From: Pseudomonas entomophila
GTDB lineage: Bacteria > Pseudomonadota > Gammaproteobacteria > Pseudomonadales > Pseudomonadaceae
Assembly: GCF_029193575.1 (NCBI RefSeq)
Contig: NZ_JARGCS010000003.1
Coordinates: 1 to 64,000, forward strand
DNA length: 64,000 bases
Reading direction: 5' to 3'
Shown in pieces: positions 55,740-63,909 of the stretch. The translations under genes were made by a program, and so were the position numbers. A model generated the notes under the pieces. It did not search any database and had not been told where the DNA came from. It saw nothing but the letters and a program-made list of their open reading frames with translations. How positions within the stretch are numbered: position 1 is the stretch's first letter; every line of letters starts with the position of its first letter.

Positions 55740-57525
55740 TACCAATGTCATCAACCTGCGCCCCGAAGCGCCAAAGGTCGAGCCTGATCGCCCGTGCTGG
55801 GGCGTGTACGAGCACTGGGTAACCAATGAGAGGGGCCGCAGGCTCAAACCCGGCGTGTACTGGCATGGCTTCAAGCGCAGCGCCGGCGAAGACGACAGCG
55901 ACGACGATAAGGGCGACCGCCCGATCACTGATGAGTGGATCGCCACGCCCGTGACCGTCGCCGCCCGCACCACCAACAGCGATGACGGCAGCGAAGGCCG
56001 ATATCTGCGGCTGCTCACCGACAGCGGCCCCAAGGATTGGATCATTCCTATGGAGGTGTTCGGCGGGAGTGGCGAGGACGCCAGACGGACGCTGTTCGGC
56101 ATGGGCGTCATCATCGCCCTGAAGAAGCGCGGCCAGTTCATGGAGTATCTGCTGGAGCAGCGGCCTGCAGAGGTGTTCGCCACCACCTGCCGACCTGGTT
56201 GGCATGAGTCGGGCGCCTTTGTGCTGCCCGGGCGCACCATTGGCAGCGACAAGGTGCGCTATCAGGCCAGCGCCAAGGGACAGAATCTGTTCAGCGTGCG
56301 CGGCAGTCTGGAGGGCTGGAAGGCCGAGGTGGCGGCCAAGTGCGAGGGCAATCCGGTACTCACCCTGGCGATCGGCTGCGCCCTGGCTGGTCCGCTGCTG
56401 AGCCTGGTGGGTGTGTTGGGTGGCGGTGTTCACCTGGTGGGCGACAGCTCCAGCGGCAAGTCGCTGGCGCAACTGATCGGCTCGTCCGTATGGGGCGACC
56501 CAGGCATCTTCGCCGCATCGTGGGACATGACCAAGGGCGGCTTGGAGATCGAGGCGTCCAGCCGTAACGACACCATGCTGCCCCTGGACGAGATCAAGCG
56601 GGCCGATCCCAAGCGCGTACAGGAAATGGCCTACTCGCTCGCCAACGGCCAGGGCAAGGGCACCATGACCCGTGACCGGGAGGCCCGCGGCAAACTGAGC
56701 TGGCGCCTGCTGGCGCTGTCCAGCGGTGAGCGCTCCCTATCCGAGCACGCGGCCATCAGCGGCAATGCTGCCCATGCTGGCGCCGAGCTGCGCATGGTCG
56801 ACGTGAACGCCGGTACCCGCACGCACCGCGCCTTCGATGAATTGCACGGCCTGGAGGGCGCTGACTTCCACCGCCAGCTCACAGTGGCCGTAGGAGCGAA
56901 CCACGGGCACATCGGGCCGGCATTCGTGGAGAGGCTGTTGGCCAGCGATGACCGCCCCGGCCTGCTCGAGGACTTCGCCGGTATCCGCGCTCAATTCGTC
57001 GAGGACAACGCCCAGGCCGGGCGGGTGGCCGATCGATTCGCGGTGATCGCGCTGGCGGGCGAAATGGCCATTGCCTACGGCCTGCTGCCCTGGGCGCCGG
57101 GCACCGCCCTAGCCGACTGCCAGTTGCTGTATGGCGAGTGGCTGAGCCGGGTGGGCGGTGGCAATGCCGAAGACCGCCAGATCCTGGCCGGCATCCTCGA
57201 CTTCATCGACAAGCACGGCAGCAGCCGGTTTTCGGACGTAGAAGACCAGACGCCGGACACCAAGGTGTTCAACCGCGCCGGGTACTGGGAGGTGGTGGGC
57301 GCCAAGCGCCTGTACCTGTTCAACAAGTCCGCACTGACTGAGGCCGCTCATGGGCACGGGCTGGCGCGTGTCGTGAGGGCGCTGGAAGGCGCTGGCGCTC
57401 TCGCCAAGCACGACACGGATCGGGACAGCCGCAGGACCAAGAAATACCGCCTGCCTGCTGGTGGGTCTGCCCGCCTGTATGTGATCGATCCCGACGCCAT
57501 GGATAGCGAAGGCGGTGGCCTATGA
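55726..57525 (+). CDS. DUF927-type replicative ATPase/helicase
   Basis: A 599-residue protein. Walker A GDSSSGKSLAQ is at about residue 238. PLDEIKRADP at about 290 is a Walker B-like segment, followed by SSGERSL (sensor-like), as in DUF927 proteins. The C-terminal 100 residues resemble a winged helix (AGYWEVVGAKRLYLFNKSALTEAAHG, core VVGAKRLYLFNKSALTE). It probably unwinds the origin for the Toprim primase; the iteron cluster starts directly after the gene. Confidence 0.87.
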   Translation: MRPPDTNVINLRPEAPKVEPDRPCWGVYEHWVTNERGRRLKPGVYWHGFKRSAGEDDSDDDKGDRPITDEWIATPVTVAARTTNSDDGSEGRYLRLLTDSGPKDWIIPMEVFGGSGEDARRTLFGMGVIIALKKRGQFMEYLLEQRPAEVFATTCRPGWHESGAFVLPGRTIGSDKVRYQASAKGQNLFSVRGSLEGWKAEVAAKCEGNPVLTLAIGCALAGPLLSLVGVLGGGVHLVGDSSSGKSLAQLIGSSVWGDPGIFAASWDMTKGGLEIEASSRNDTMLPLDEIKRADPKRVQEMAYSLANGQGKGTMTRDREARGKLSWRLLALSSGERSLSEHAAISGNAAHAGAELRMVDVNAGTRTHRAFDELHGLEGADFHRQLTVAVGANHGHIGPAFVERLLASDDRPGLLEDFAGIRAQFVEDNAQAGRVADRFAVIALAGEMAIAYGLLPWAPGTALADCQLLYGEWLSRVGGGNAEDRQILAGILDFIDKHGSSRFSDVEDQTPDTKVFNRAGYWEVVGAKRLYLFNKSALTEAAHGHGLARVVRALEGAGALAKHDTDRDSRRTKKYRLPAGGSARLYVIDPDAMDSEGGGL

Positions 57526-57680
57526 CCGCCATCACCATCCAGCGCCAATGCCCGAATCCACAGGAACCTAAAAACGTGGGGAACAGGGGGAACGGGGGAA
57601 CAGCCAGCAAATACGCGGCCTGTAGCCGTTCCCCCTTATTGAAGTGTTGGGGAACAGGGGGAACACAAACATGGTTTTGA
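57522..57680 (+). CDS. possible small ORF overlapping the iteron region
   Basis: A 52-residue frame starting in an ATGA overlap with the ATPase gene. Its sequence is dominated by translated GGGGAAC repeats (NRGNGGTA, GTGGTQT), so it may be non-functional reading of origin DNA. Kept because of the coupled start only. Confidence 0.25.
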   Translation: MTAITIQRQCPNPQEPKNVGNRGNGGTASKYAACSRSPLLKCWGTGGTQTWF

Positions 57681-57830
57681 ATATAAGCGCCTGTGCCTTT
57701 CCTGATGTTTGGTTATCACTGTTCCCCCGTTTTTCGGGTGGGGAACACGTACCCCCGCTGGAGGCCCCGGAAACACTGGGTGTTCCCCGCGTTCCCCCGT
57801 TCCCCCGATTTTTTTTCACAGACACATTTG
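57578..57830. other. candidate replication origin with GGGGAAC iterons
   Basis: Eleven copies of GGGGAAC occur in 228 bases: six on the plus strand (57578, 57587, 57595, 57649, 57658, 57740) and five as GTTCCCC (57628, 57721, 57782, 57791, 57799). Within groups they are 8-9 bases apart. An AT-rich stretch (GATTTTTTTTCACAGACACA) follows the last group. Their place after the primase/ATPase pair fits an iteron origin. This accounts for the gene-poor stretch 57526-57861. Confidence 0.7.
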
Positions 57831-57861
57831 GGCTTTATGGAAATCCGGGCGAGGTGACGCC

Positions 57862-58164
57862 GTGAGTCTGCTTTCCGACCTGCTCAATCACATGCCGCCG
57901 AACGTTGCTGGCGCTGGCAAATCACCCATGGCGAAACGCGTCCCGGATCGTCCGCGCCTGGTGCTGGTTGAGCCTGCCCAGTTGCCATCCAGCCCTTACG
58001 CCAACGCCGCCAATGCCACACATGAATGGCGCCAGGCCCGCGACCAGTACATCAGCCATGTGATGACCTGCCGGGGCTGCTATGCGCCTGCTGGCCGCCA
58101 TTGCCTGATCGGTACCGAGTTGCGCGCCACCTACGACAACACGCCCATGGAGGCCCGCCCATGA
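57862..58164 (+). CDS. hypothetical protein with C-terminal Cys/His cluster
   Basis: A 100-residue protein with a GTG start preceded by GAGGTGA. The C-terminus MTCRGCYAPAGRHCLIGTEL has CxxC and HC, a possible zinc site. Similar small Cys-rich proteins occur in Pseudomonas prophage early regions. Function unknown. Overlaps the next gene by 4 bases. Confidence 0.65.
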   Translation: MSLLSDLLNHMPPNVAGAGKSPMAKRVPDRPRLVLVEPAQLPSSPYANAANATHEWRQARDQYISHVMTCRGCYAPAGRHCLIGTELRATYDNTPMEARP

Positions 58165-58760
58165 CGCCAACACCGACCATGCGCCTGTGCGATATCGCCA
58201 TGAAACCCGGTATCAGCGCCAGCACGCAGCTCATCACCACCCGACGCATCTGCCGCAACATCAGCCGCAACCTCGATGCGATCCACGCTGAGCGACGTGC
58301 CATGCGCCGCCAGGCGGGCAGGCTGAAAGCGTTCCTGCCGTTCACCCGACAGGCCATTGCCGATCTGGAAGAGCAGGAGCAGACGCACCGATCGATTGAG
58401 CGCGCCAAGGCGCTGGTTGCGCTGGCTGGGTTCGGCCAATCGCTGTTGCTCGACCATGACGGGCTGGCCCGCGCCCTGGGGTTCGACCGCCTGTGCGACC
58501 TGCTGAACGTGAACACCGTGGAGCGCGAACAAGCCAGGCGGGATGGCTCCACCAGCTTGGAATGCCTGGTGTTCACCCATGCGCTGGAGGACAGCGCAGA
58601 ACGCCGGGCACAGGAGTGGAATGACGCGCCGCTGTTCAACGCCTGCTACACGGCCATGGCGGACTTCATCAGGGATTGCCCGGATGGCGTGTTGCCTGAC
58701 CCCTTCGCGCCTGGGGCGCCATTCGGGCCGAAGCTGCCACCGAAACTGAGGGTGGTGTGA
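58161..58760 (+). CDS. hypothetical helical element protein
   Basis: A 199-residue protein rich in Arg and Ala with a long helical middle (residues about 30-95, HAERRAMRRQAGRLKAF...ADLEEQEQTHRSIERAKAL, core EEQEQTHRSIERAKAL). No domain recognised. It sits between the Cys-rich protein and the HTH protein, and its G+C is like that of the upstream early operon. Confidence 0.65.
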   Translation: MTPTPTMRLCDIAMKPGISASTQLITTRRICRNISRNLDAIHAERRAMRRQAGRLKAFLPFTRQAIADLEEQEQTHRSIERAKALVALAGFGQSLLLDHDGLARALGFDRLCDLLNVNTVEREQARRDGSTSLECLVFTHALEDSAERRAQEWNDAPLFNACYTAMADFIRDCPDGVLPDPFAPGAPFGPKLPPKLRVV

Positions 58761-58763
58761 GCC

Positions 58764-59702
58764 ATGGTCATGCTGAAACAGGCTGATTCAGCCGAAAAGA
58801 TGAGACGCCGGGTTTCACACGAGCAACGGCGCCTGGTGCTGGACCTGCGCCGCCGTCATTCGCTGCGTGAGGTGGCCGAAATCACCGGCCTGCCGCTGGG
58901 AACGGTGAAGACCCTGGTTTCACGCTCCGGGGCATTCCGCGATAACGAGCAGCACCGCGCCATGTTCACCCTGCCGCGGATCAGCGCCAGCACCGAGACC
59001 CTACCGAGCGTGCCGGAGCTGCCGCCCCAGGAGGTCGTCACCGGCGACAAGGAAGTGGATGCGGTGCTCTGGCTGCGCTCGATCATCAGCACCGGTCAGA
59101 GCGCTCTGATTGAGCGTGCCATGGAGGGCGCCAAGAAGATCAAGACGCCGCTCGATGCGCTGGAGAAGCGGTACCGGGATTACCTGGTGGCCACCAACCC
59201 CGGCCACCCGTTCGCCGCCATGTCTTCGTTCGGCTTCGCTGACCTGGATGCGCTGGCCACTCGTGCCATCGAGCAGCACCGGCTGAGACTGGAAGGTGCT
59301 GCGCGCTTCGGTGATGCCTTGCTGGCCGACACCGATGCGGAATCGTTCTGTATCGATGCGCTGCGCGGGCTGCGGGCTACCGGCCAATTCGGTGACTTCG
59401 ACAAGGACCAGGTAGCTGCTCGGTTCAACGCCCACCCTGAGTTGCTGCCGCACACCCTGGCGGACTGCCTGTACGAGCTGAGCTACTGGGACCAGCTCTA
59501 CCGGCTACGCAACGCTGTAGACCGAGACGCCAGCGACGGGCCGCCCGACGCGACGGCGCGGGACTGGTTCGTGTTCGGCCTGCTGGCGCAGATCCGCCCC
59601 CGCGACAAGACCGAGGCGCTGGCCGTGTTCCGCTACCTGATCACCAGCCAGCGCGACGACATGCCGGAGTCGGAGGCAATTCTTTGCAACCTCATCGGGT
59701 GA
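58764..59702 (+). CDS. HTH-containing protein of unknown function
   Basis: A 312-residue protein. Residues about 17-50 form a helix-turn-helix: SHEQRRLVLDLRRRHSLREVAEITGLPLGTVKTLVSR (core LREVAEITGLPLGTVKTLVS). The remaining 260 residues are a helical domain that I do not recognise. It could be a regulator of late genes or a small-terminase-like DNA-binding protein, but no large terminase follows. Confidence 0.72.
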   Translation: MVMLKQADSAEKMRRRVSHEQRRLVLDLRRRHSLREVAEITGLPLGTVKTLVSRSGAFRDNEQHRAMFTLPRISASTETLPSVPELPPQEVVTGDKEVDAVLWLRSIISTGQSALIERAMEGAKKIKTPLDALEKRYRDYLVATNPGHPFAAMSSFGFADLDALATRAIEQHRLRLEGAARFGDALLADTDAESFCIDALRGLRATGQFGDFDKDQVAARFNAHPELLPHTLADCLYELSYWDQLYRLRNAVDRDASDGPPDATARDWFVFGLLAQIRPRDKTEALAVFRYLITSQRDDMPESEAILCNLIG

Positions 59703-59773
59703 CCGGCCTGATCAATCACACCAACGGGCATAGCCCATTTACAGGCGCCAGCGGCGCATCAAGGAGTTCACTC

Positions 59774-60376
59774 ATGGCAGCTACAGCAGCTCACTACACC
59801 CCTAGGACGACGGTGCGTCTCGGGGGCTTCCTGCGGGAAAAATATTTCAAGGAGCAAAGTTTTCTGTTGGACCGGGGAGACCCTAGGGAGGCAGTCAAAG
59901 CGATCGACGTGAACTATCCGGGCTTTGCCCAGGACGTTGCCGATGCTGAAAGCCGAGGGTTGCGTTTCGCGGTTTTCAAAAACGGTAGAAACATCGGTGA
60001 GGAGGAACTTGGCATTGGCGGAGCTCAGGAGCTGCGATTCGTACCTGTGGTCCATGGGAGCAAGCGCGCAGGTCTTCTGCAGACAGTGATAGGTGTAGCG
60101 TTGATCGTCGTAGCTTCGTTCATGACCGCGGGGGCGGCCGCAACGGCTGTCATGGGGGCCGGTATTGCAAATACCGCTGGAGGCGTAATCCAGATGCTTA
60201 GCCCACAGGCTGGTGGTCTCTCTCAGAGCGGAGCGCCGGAGAACCTTCCTAGTTACGCATTCGGCGGCGCCAGGAATACTGTGGCGAGCGGCAACCCCGT
60301 GCCGATCTGCATCGGCAAGCGCCGGTGGGGCGGGGCGATTATTTCTGCTTCGATCTATGCGGAGGACAAGGCGTGA
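59774..60376 (+). CDS. phage tail assembly protein, lambda gpI-like
   Basis: A 200-residue protein. An N-terminal ubiquitin-like part, a hydrophobic Ala/Gly-rich segment at about 100-142 (VIGVALIVVASFMTAGAAAT) and the C-terminal NTVASGNPVPICIGKRRWGG correspond to phage lambda tail protein I in order and spacing. Lambda I is needed for tail-tip assembly but is not in the virion. AAGGAG precedes ATG 59774. No other tail gene (J, K, L, H) is beside it. G+C drops from here on compared with the early operon. Confidence 0.8.
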   Translation: MAATAAHYTPRTTVRLGGFLREKYFKEQSFLLDRGDPREAVKAIDVNYPGFAQDVADAESRGLRFAVFKNGRNIGEEELGIGGAQELRFVPVVHGSKRAGLLQTVIGVALIVVASFMTAGAAATAVMGAGIANTAGGVIQMLSPQAGGLSQSGAPENLPSYAFGGARNTVASGNPVPICIGKRRWGGAIISASIYAEDKA

Positions 60377-60834
60377 ACGTGCATGAAAGGATCAGCCTCA
60401 CAATCAAGGCAATAGCTCAAAAAGATTATGCTCAGGTCCGCCAATTGGTAGACAGCTGCCCCACCGAGCATGTGGAGGTCGCAAGCTTGGAGTTTCTCAA
60501 TACGACAAGGATGCTGTGTCGTGTAGCCCAGCTGTTCGAATGCGACATGCGCGGGCTAGCACTGAACTTCGCTAGTAGGTCTACACAGGATAGCGTTGGA
60601 GGGATCACCGATTGCCTCGACCAGGTTGCCGCGGCCAGCCAGGCCTTTGCCGATTTCTGCGGTGATTTCAGTGTGAGTGCAGACGACCTGCTTGGAACAA
60701 TTGGCGGTCATCATCCTGCCGTGACTTATCTAATTGGGCTGTCTCCGAAACCCCAATCGGACTTGGTGGGCCACTGGCGGCAAGTGTTCGCCGTCGCTGC
60801 GAGTGGAGAGGTGCTGGGCGAACAACGCCACTGA
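60373..60834 (+). CDS. hypothetical protein coupled to the tail gene
   Basis: A 153-residue soluble protein starting at a GTGA overlap with the gpI-like gene. Mostly helical, with cysteines at SCPTEH, MLCRV, FECDM, TDCLD and DFCGD. No family recognised. The tight coupling suggests it travels with the tail gene, perhaps as a moron or accessory protein. Confidence 0.62.
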   Translation: MNVHERISLTIKAIAQKDYAQVRQLVDSCPTEHVEVASLEFLNTTRMLCRVAQLFECDMRGLALNFASRSTQDSVGGITDCLDQVAAASQAFADFCGDFSVSADDLLGTIGGHHPAVTYLIGLSPKPQSDLVGHWRQVFAVAASGEVLGEQRH

Positions 60835-60894
60835 TTGGGCTTTGCTCAGGCGCATGGTAGGTTTCCAGTTTTCTTCGTAATGGATGACCGCCCC

Positions 60895-61248
60895 ATGCGC
60901 CGTGCCAGCCTCGCTGTAATCGCAGCCGTTACCCTTTCGATTGCCGGGTGTTATTCACCTGGCGAACTGATCCAGAAGGGCCCCACCTATGCTGCTCAGA
61001 CCCACAAGTCTCCCAAGCAATACGCCTTGTGTGTTTTCCCTCAATGGCAGGAATCGAGGCCGGATGCGACCTTGAGCGAGACTGAGAACGGCTACAGGCT
61101 GTTGAGCGGAAACGACATGAACACCAATGAAATTTTGCAGGTCAGCAAAGCCGCCAACGGGAGCGATGTGAAGTTCTATCAGCGCTCATATCTCGACTTT
61201 GGGGCTGGCAAGGCGGCGGCGCTGGAGTCGACAAAAAACTGCCTGTGA
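60895..61248 (+). CDS. hypothetical lipoprotein
   Basis: A 117-residue protein (122 if ATG 60880 is used). MRRASLAVIAAVTLSIAGC is a lipoprotein signal with lipobox SIAGC, so it should be anchored to a membrane after LspA cleavage. The mature part has two further cysteines (YALCVFP and KNCL). Function unknown; surface lipoproteins carried by prophages often modify the host surface or exclude other phages, which is only a possibility here. Confidence 0.68.
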   Translation: MRRASLAVIAAVTLSIAGCYSPGELIQKGPTYAAQTHKSPKQYALCVFPQWQESRPDATLSETENGYRLLSGNDMNTNEILQVSKAANGSDVKFYQRSYLDFGAGKAAALESTKNCL

Positions 61249-61367
61249 CTCTTTCCGCGCCACGAAATGCGACCTCACCGTTTTGTGGCGCGAGACAGAC
61301 CAAAGCGTCTGAGTCGGAGCAAATTGGCTGTCTCGCTGAGATGGCGCCCAGGTTGTGGGAGCGAGGT

Positions 61368-61401
61368 GGTAACCAGTGCTGGTAACCACGCCTGGCAACC
61401 A
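61368..61401 (+). repeat. GGTAACCA word cluster
   Basis: GGTAACCA at 61368 and 61381 and the variant GGCAACCA at 61394 repeat with a spacing of exactly 13 bases. A second pair, TGTCAAC at 61501 and 61511, lies in the same gene-free stretch (61249-61627). Nothing else is recognisable in that stretch except a weak GC-rich hairpin near 61465-61495. Confidence 0.6.
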
Positions 61402-61627
61402 GCCGGGTATGCAGCCGCTCCCGCGCAGGGGCAGCCCCGGCCAGGAACTAGTACTTGCTAACGGGGCGGGTGCCCGGACGGCGGTGCCGGGCCGTTCTCA
61501 TGTCAACATTTGTCAACGTCTGATCAGGCCCAAACTACGTTGAGTTGGAATGAATCCCGCCTGCATACCCGGTATGGTGGGCCATGTGTCGAAGGTCGAC
61601 GTGCTCATCAAAGAGGAATCATGCTTC

Positions 61628-62191
61628 ATGCAGGTAGTTATTCGTTGTAGCGCTTTGCTGGCTCTAGCATTTGTAGCTGGTTGCGCAGGTGGAAAGTCCA
61701 TCCCGAGAGATTCGGCTGTCGTTACCGTCTCTGCATATGGTCCTGACCTGTTTGGTAAGCATGCTCACGGGGTTGGAGGTCGGCTGGATGTCAAAGAGTC
61801 GTCCAGTGAACCCACAAAGCTCAGCTATCCGCCTATGGATCTTCGTGTGTGCAACCAATCGAAAACAGCCTGTGCGCTGGGCTTCGGGGTTGTTGATGGC
61901 ACTGCACAAGTCGTTTCCTCAACTGCAACCGGAGTAACGGTCTCCCTTAACTTGAGCTACCAGGTGGGACGTAGTTACTCATCCAACGGTAATAGCTATC
62001 AATTCAAGCGAGAAATTCCGCCTGACATTGAGGCATTGCAGGGTCATGAAGTGATCGCGAAGACGATCGATGTGGCATATGGCGAGGTTGTTCATCTGCC
62101 CTTGCAATACGGTGTGGATGTGGCGGTGTGTGCCCAAAAGCAGTATGCGGGAGAGATCATGCCAGATCGCAGTTCCTGCCACGGCTATTGA
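61628..62191 (+). CDS. hypothetical lipoprotein
   Basis: A 187-residue protein. MQVVIRCSALLALAFVAGC is a lipoprotein signal with lipobox FVAGC. The mature part is beta-rich with a VCNQSKTACALGFG segment and another cysteine pair near the C-terminus (AVCAQK, SSCHGY). AGAGGA lies about 11 bases upstream. No family recognised. Notably AT-richer codon use than the core genome, consistent with transfer. Confidence 0.68.
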   Translation: MQVVIRCSALLALAFVAGCAGGKSIPRDSAVVTVSAYGPDLFGKHAHGVGGRLDVKESSSEPTKLSYPPMDLRVCNQSKTACALGFGVVDGTAQVVSSTATGVTVSLNLSYQVGRSYSSNGNSYQFKREIPPDIEALQGHEVIAKTIDVAYGEVVHLPLQYGVDVAVCAQKQYAGEIMPDRSSCHGY

Positions 62192-62258
62192 GGGCTCGAT
62201 CTGCAGTAATTTGATCAGCCGCCACGTATCGCTAGACCCCGCACCTAAAGTCCGTCAC

Positions 62259-62439
62259 GGTACGCGGCCAGGTACGCACCGCTGGTACGCACTCTGGCGC
62301 TGGTGCTGGGCCAGTTCGCACCGGTGGTTCGCACTCAGGTTCGCAACCCCCTATGCGCGAACCTTCCGTGCGGACCTGCGCGACCTGCCTGTTATCAAAA
62401 GTTATGGTTTCCAGGTGGAGGTTTCCATTGTGGTTTCCA
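62259..62439 (+). repeat. clusters of GGTACGC, GGTTCGC and GGTTTCCA words
   Basis: GGTACGC at 62259, 62271 and 62284; (A/G)GTTCGC at 62313, 62326 and 62338; GACCTGC at 62373 and 62382; GGTTTCCA at 62406, 62420 and 62432. Within each cluster copies are 9-14 bases apart, mostly 12-13. This is the main content of the 527-base gene-free stretch 62192-62718; no gene, tRNA or terminator is evident there. Confidence 0.6.
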
Positions 62440-62718
62440 CGGTATTGCAGGCGTCCGGTGCCCCCATGCCACAGTGAATGACCACATGAAAACCACCATG
62501 CTCGCCGCCCAGCGCCAGCCGATCAAATCTCAGGTTTTCTCAGGTTCCACGGCGCAGGGCGCGATCCTATAGAGGAGATTTCCGCAATTACTGCCTGGCT
62601 ACATGAGACGTTGTCATATCGCCACAATTGTTTTCCGTAATGCAATTTTCAGACTCTGGTGTGCGGGGAGCAAAGCCCTCAGGATTAAGTTTCCTCACCA
62701 TCATCTCGGGTTGCATTT

Positions 62719-63462
62719 ATGCACAAGGAAGTTCCCGTTGTTCTCGTGAATGGCCTTATCGGCCACCTGGATCATCCTGCTTTGCGTGACCGTCTTGCTC
62801 CGCGTTCTGTCATTACCCCGAGCATGCTCGGTTATGGCCACTTGAGCACTGTTTCGCCGGACAGAATCGATATCCCCGCGCAGGTAGAGCACCTACGTCA
62901 GGTCTTAGAGGAAAGCGCACCTGGTGATCGTGTGCATCTGCTCGGGCACTCAGTAGGTGCGGTGGTGGCGATGCTGTACGCCTGTCGATATCCCTCAACG
63001 GTGGCCAGTGTGATCAATGTGGAGGGTAACTTCTCGTTGAGAGATGCGTTCTGGTCGTCGGCTGTTGCGCAGATGTCTGCCGAAGAGGTCCAAAGCATGT
63101 TAGCGGGGTTTCGCACAGATGTGGCAGGGTGGCTTGCGGGCGCTGGAATTGCGGCAACTAGCCGAACCATGGAAACCGCGGCTTCTTGGCTTGAATATCA
63201 GCCAGCGAGCACTCTGCAAGCCATGGCCCGGTCAGTTCTGCTGGAGACCGGAGCGGATAGTTACTTTTCGGAGTTGCGGTCGCTATTTTCCACGACGCCG
63301 GTACACCTGGTAGCGGGGGAAAGATCGCGAGAAGGGTGGGACGTACCGGGCTGGGCAATGGAGCATGCGGCGAGTACCACAATCATGCCTGGGGTTGGGC
63401 ATCTGATGATGCTTGAGGCGCCTCAGGAGTTTGTTCAAGTCATTCTGCGCATTGTGGAGTAA
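62719..63462 (+). CDS. alpha/beta-fold hydrolase
   Basis: A 247-residue alpha/beta hydrolase. The nucleophile elbow is GHSVGA at about residue 76, with the catalytic His in GVGHLMMLEAP near the C-terminus. HG-type oxyanion motif is seen as VNGLIGH at the N-terminus. It lacks a signal peptide. It is probably cargo of the element: esterase, lactonase or similar; substrate cannot be read from sequence. No obvious operon partner. Confidence 0.8.
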   Translation: MHKEVPVVLVNGLIGHLDHPALRDRLAPRSVITPSMLGYGHLSTVSPDRIDIPAQVEHLRQVLEESAPGDRVHLLGHSVGAVVAMLYACRYPSTVASVINVEGNFSLRDAFWSSAVAQMSAEEVQSMLAGFRTDVAGWLAGAGIAATSRTMETAASWLEYQPASTLQAMARSVLLETGADSYFSELRSLFSTTPVHLVAGERSREGWDVPGWAMEHAASTTIMPGVGHLMMLEAPQEFVQVILRIVE

Positions 63463-63492
63463 TCGACTCCCTTACCCAGCCTTTACCGAATG

Positions 63493-63909
63493 TGAGACAG
63501 GCATGAGACGGAACCAGCATTGTCCGGGCGTCCGAGGCCAGATGCCAGGCCGTGCCGGTAAAAGCTGGTGGTCGGCGCCGTCTCACATTGCTGGTGGTGC
63601 TGGACGCTACTTTGACCACGCTTTGACGGATCACGGGCCAGGCTGATAGGTCCAGTGCCTGTGGCCGGGCGTCTGAGGTTTTGCCCAGGGCTTGAGGCCG
63701 TCAAAGTAGCGGGGCTGGCCATGCCCTACCTTTGACAGGCCTAAGACGGATTTTGGACAGCTTTGGACGGATCGACGCGGGTTTCGCGTGGTGGTACTGG
63801 CGGGATGGCGCGCAATGGCCGGGCTGCCATGCTGGTGGTGGTCTACTCAGACCACAGGCTTGTCCAGAATCGCCAGGGGAGACTAGACCAGCACTAGACC
63901 GCGATAGAC
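63493..63909 (+). repeat. clusters of TGAGAC, CTTTGAC, TTGGAC and TAGAC words
   Basis: TGAGAC at 63493 and 63504; CTTTGAC at 63610, 63621 and 63730 with an inverted GTCAAAG at 63700; AAGACGG/TTGGACAG/TTGGACGG at about 63743-63770; TAGAC at 63884, 63895 and 63905. Spacing within clusters is 10-11 bases. The gene-free stretch 63463-64000 holds nothing else I can name. Confidence 0.55.

Noticed and set aside
57578..57805. CRISPR-like repeat array
   Set aside because: Units are 7 bases, occur in both orientations and lack regular spacers; an iteron origin explains it better.
62070..62477. 135-residue ORF over the GGTACGC/GGTTTCCA repeats
   Set aside because: Overlaps the end of a better-supported lipoprotein gene, no ribosome site, and the sequence is dominated by the DNA word repeats.
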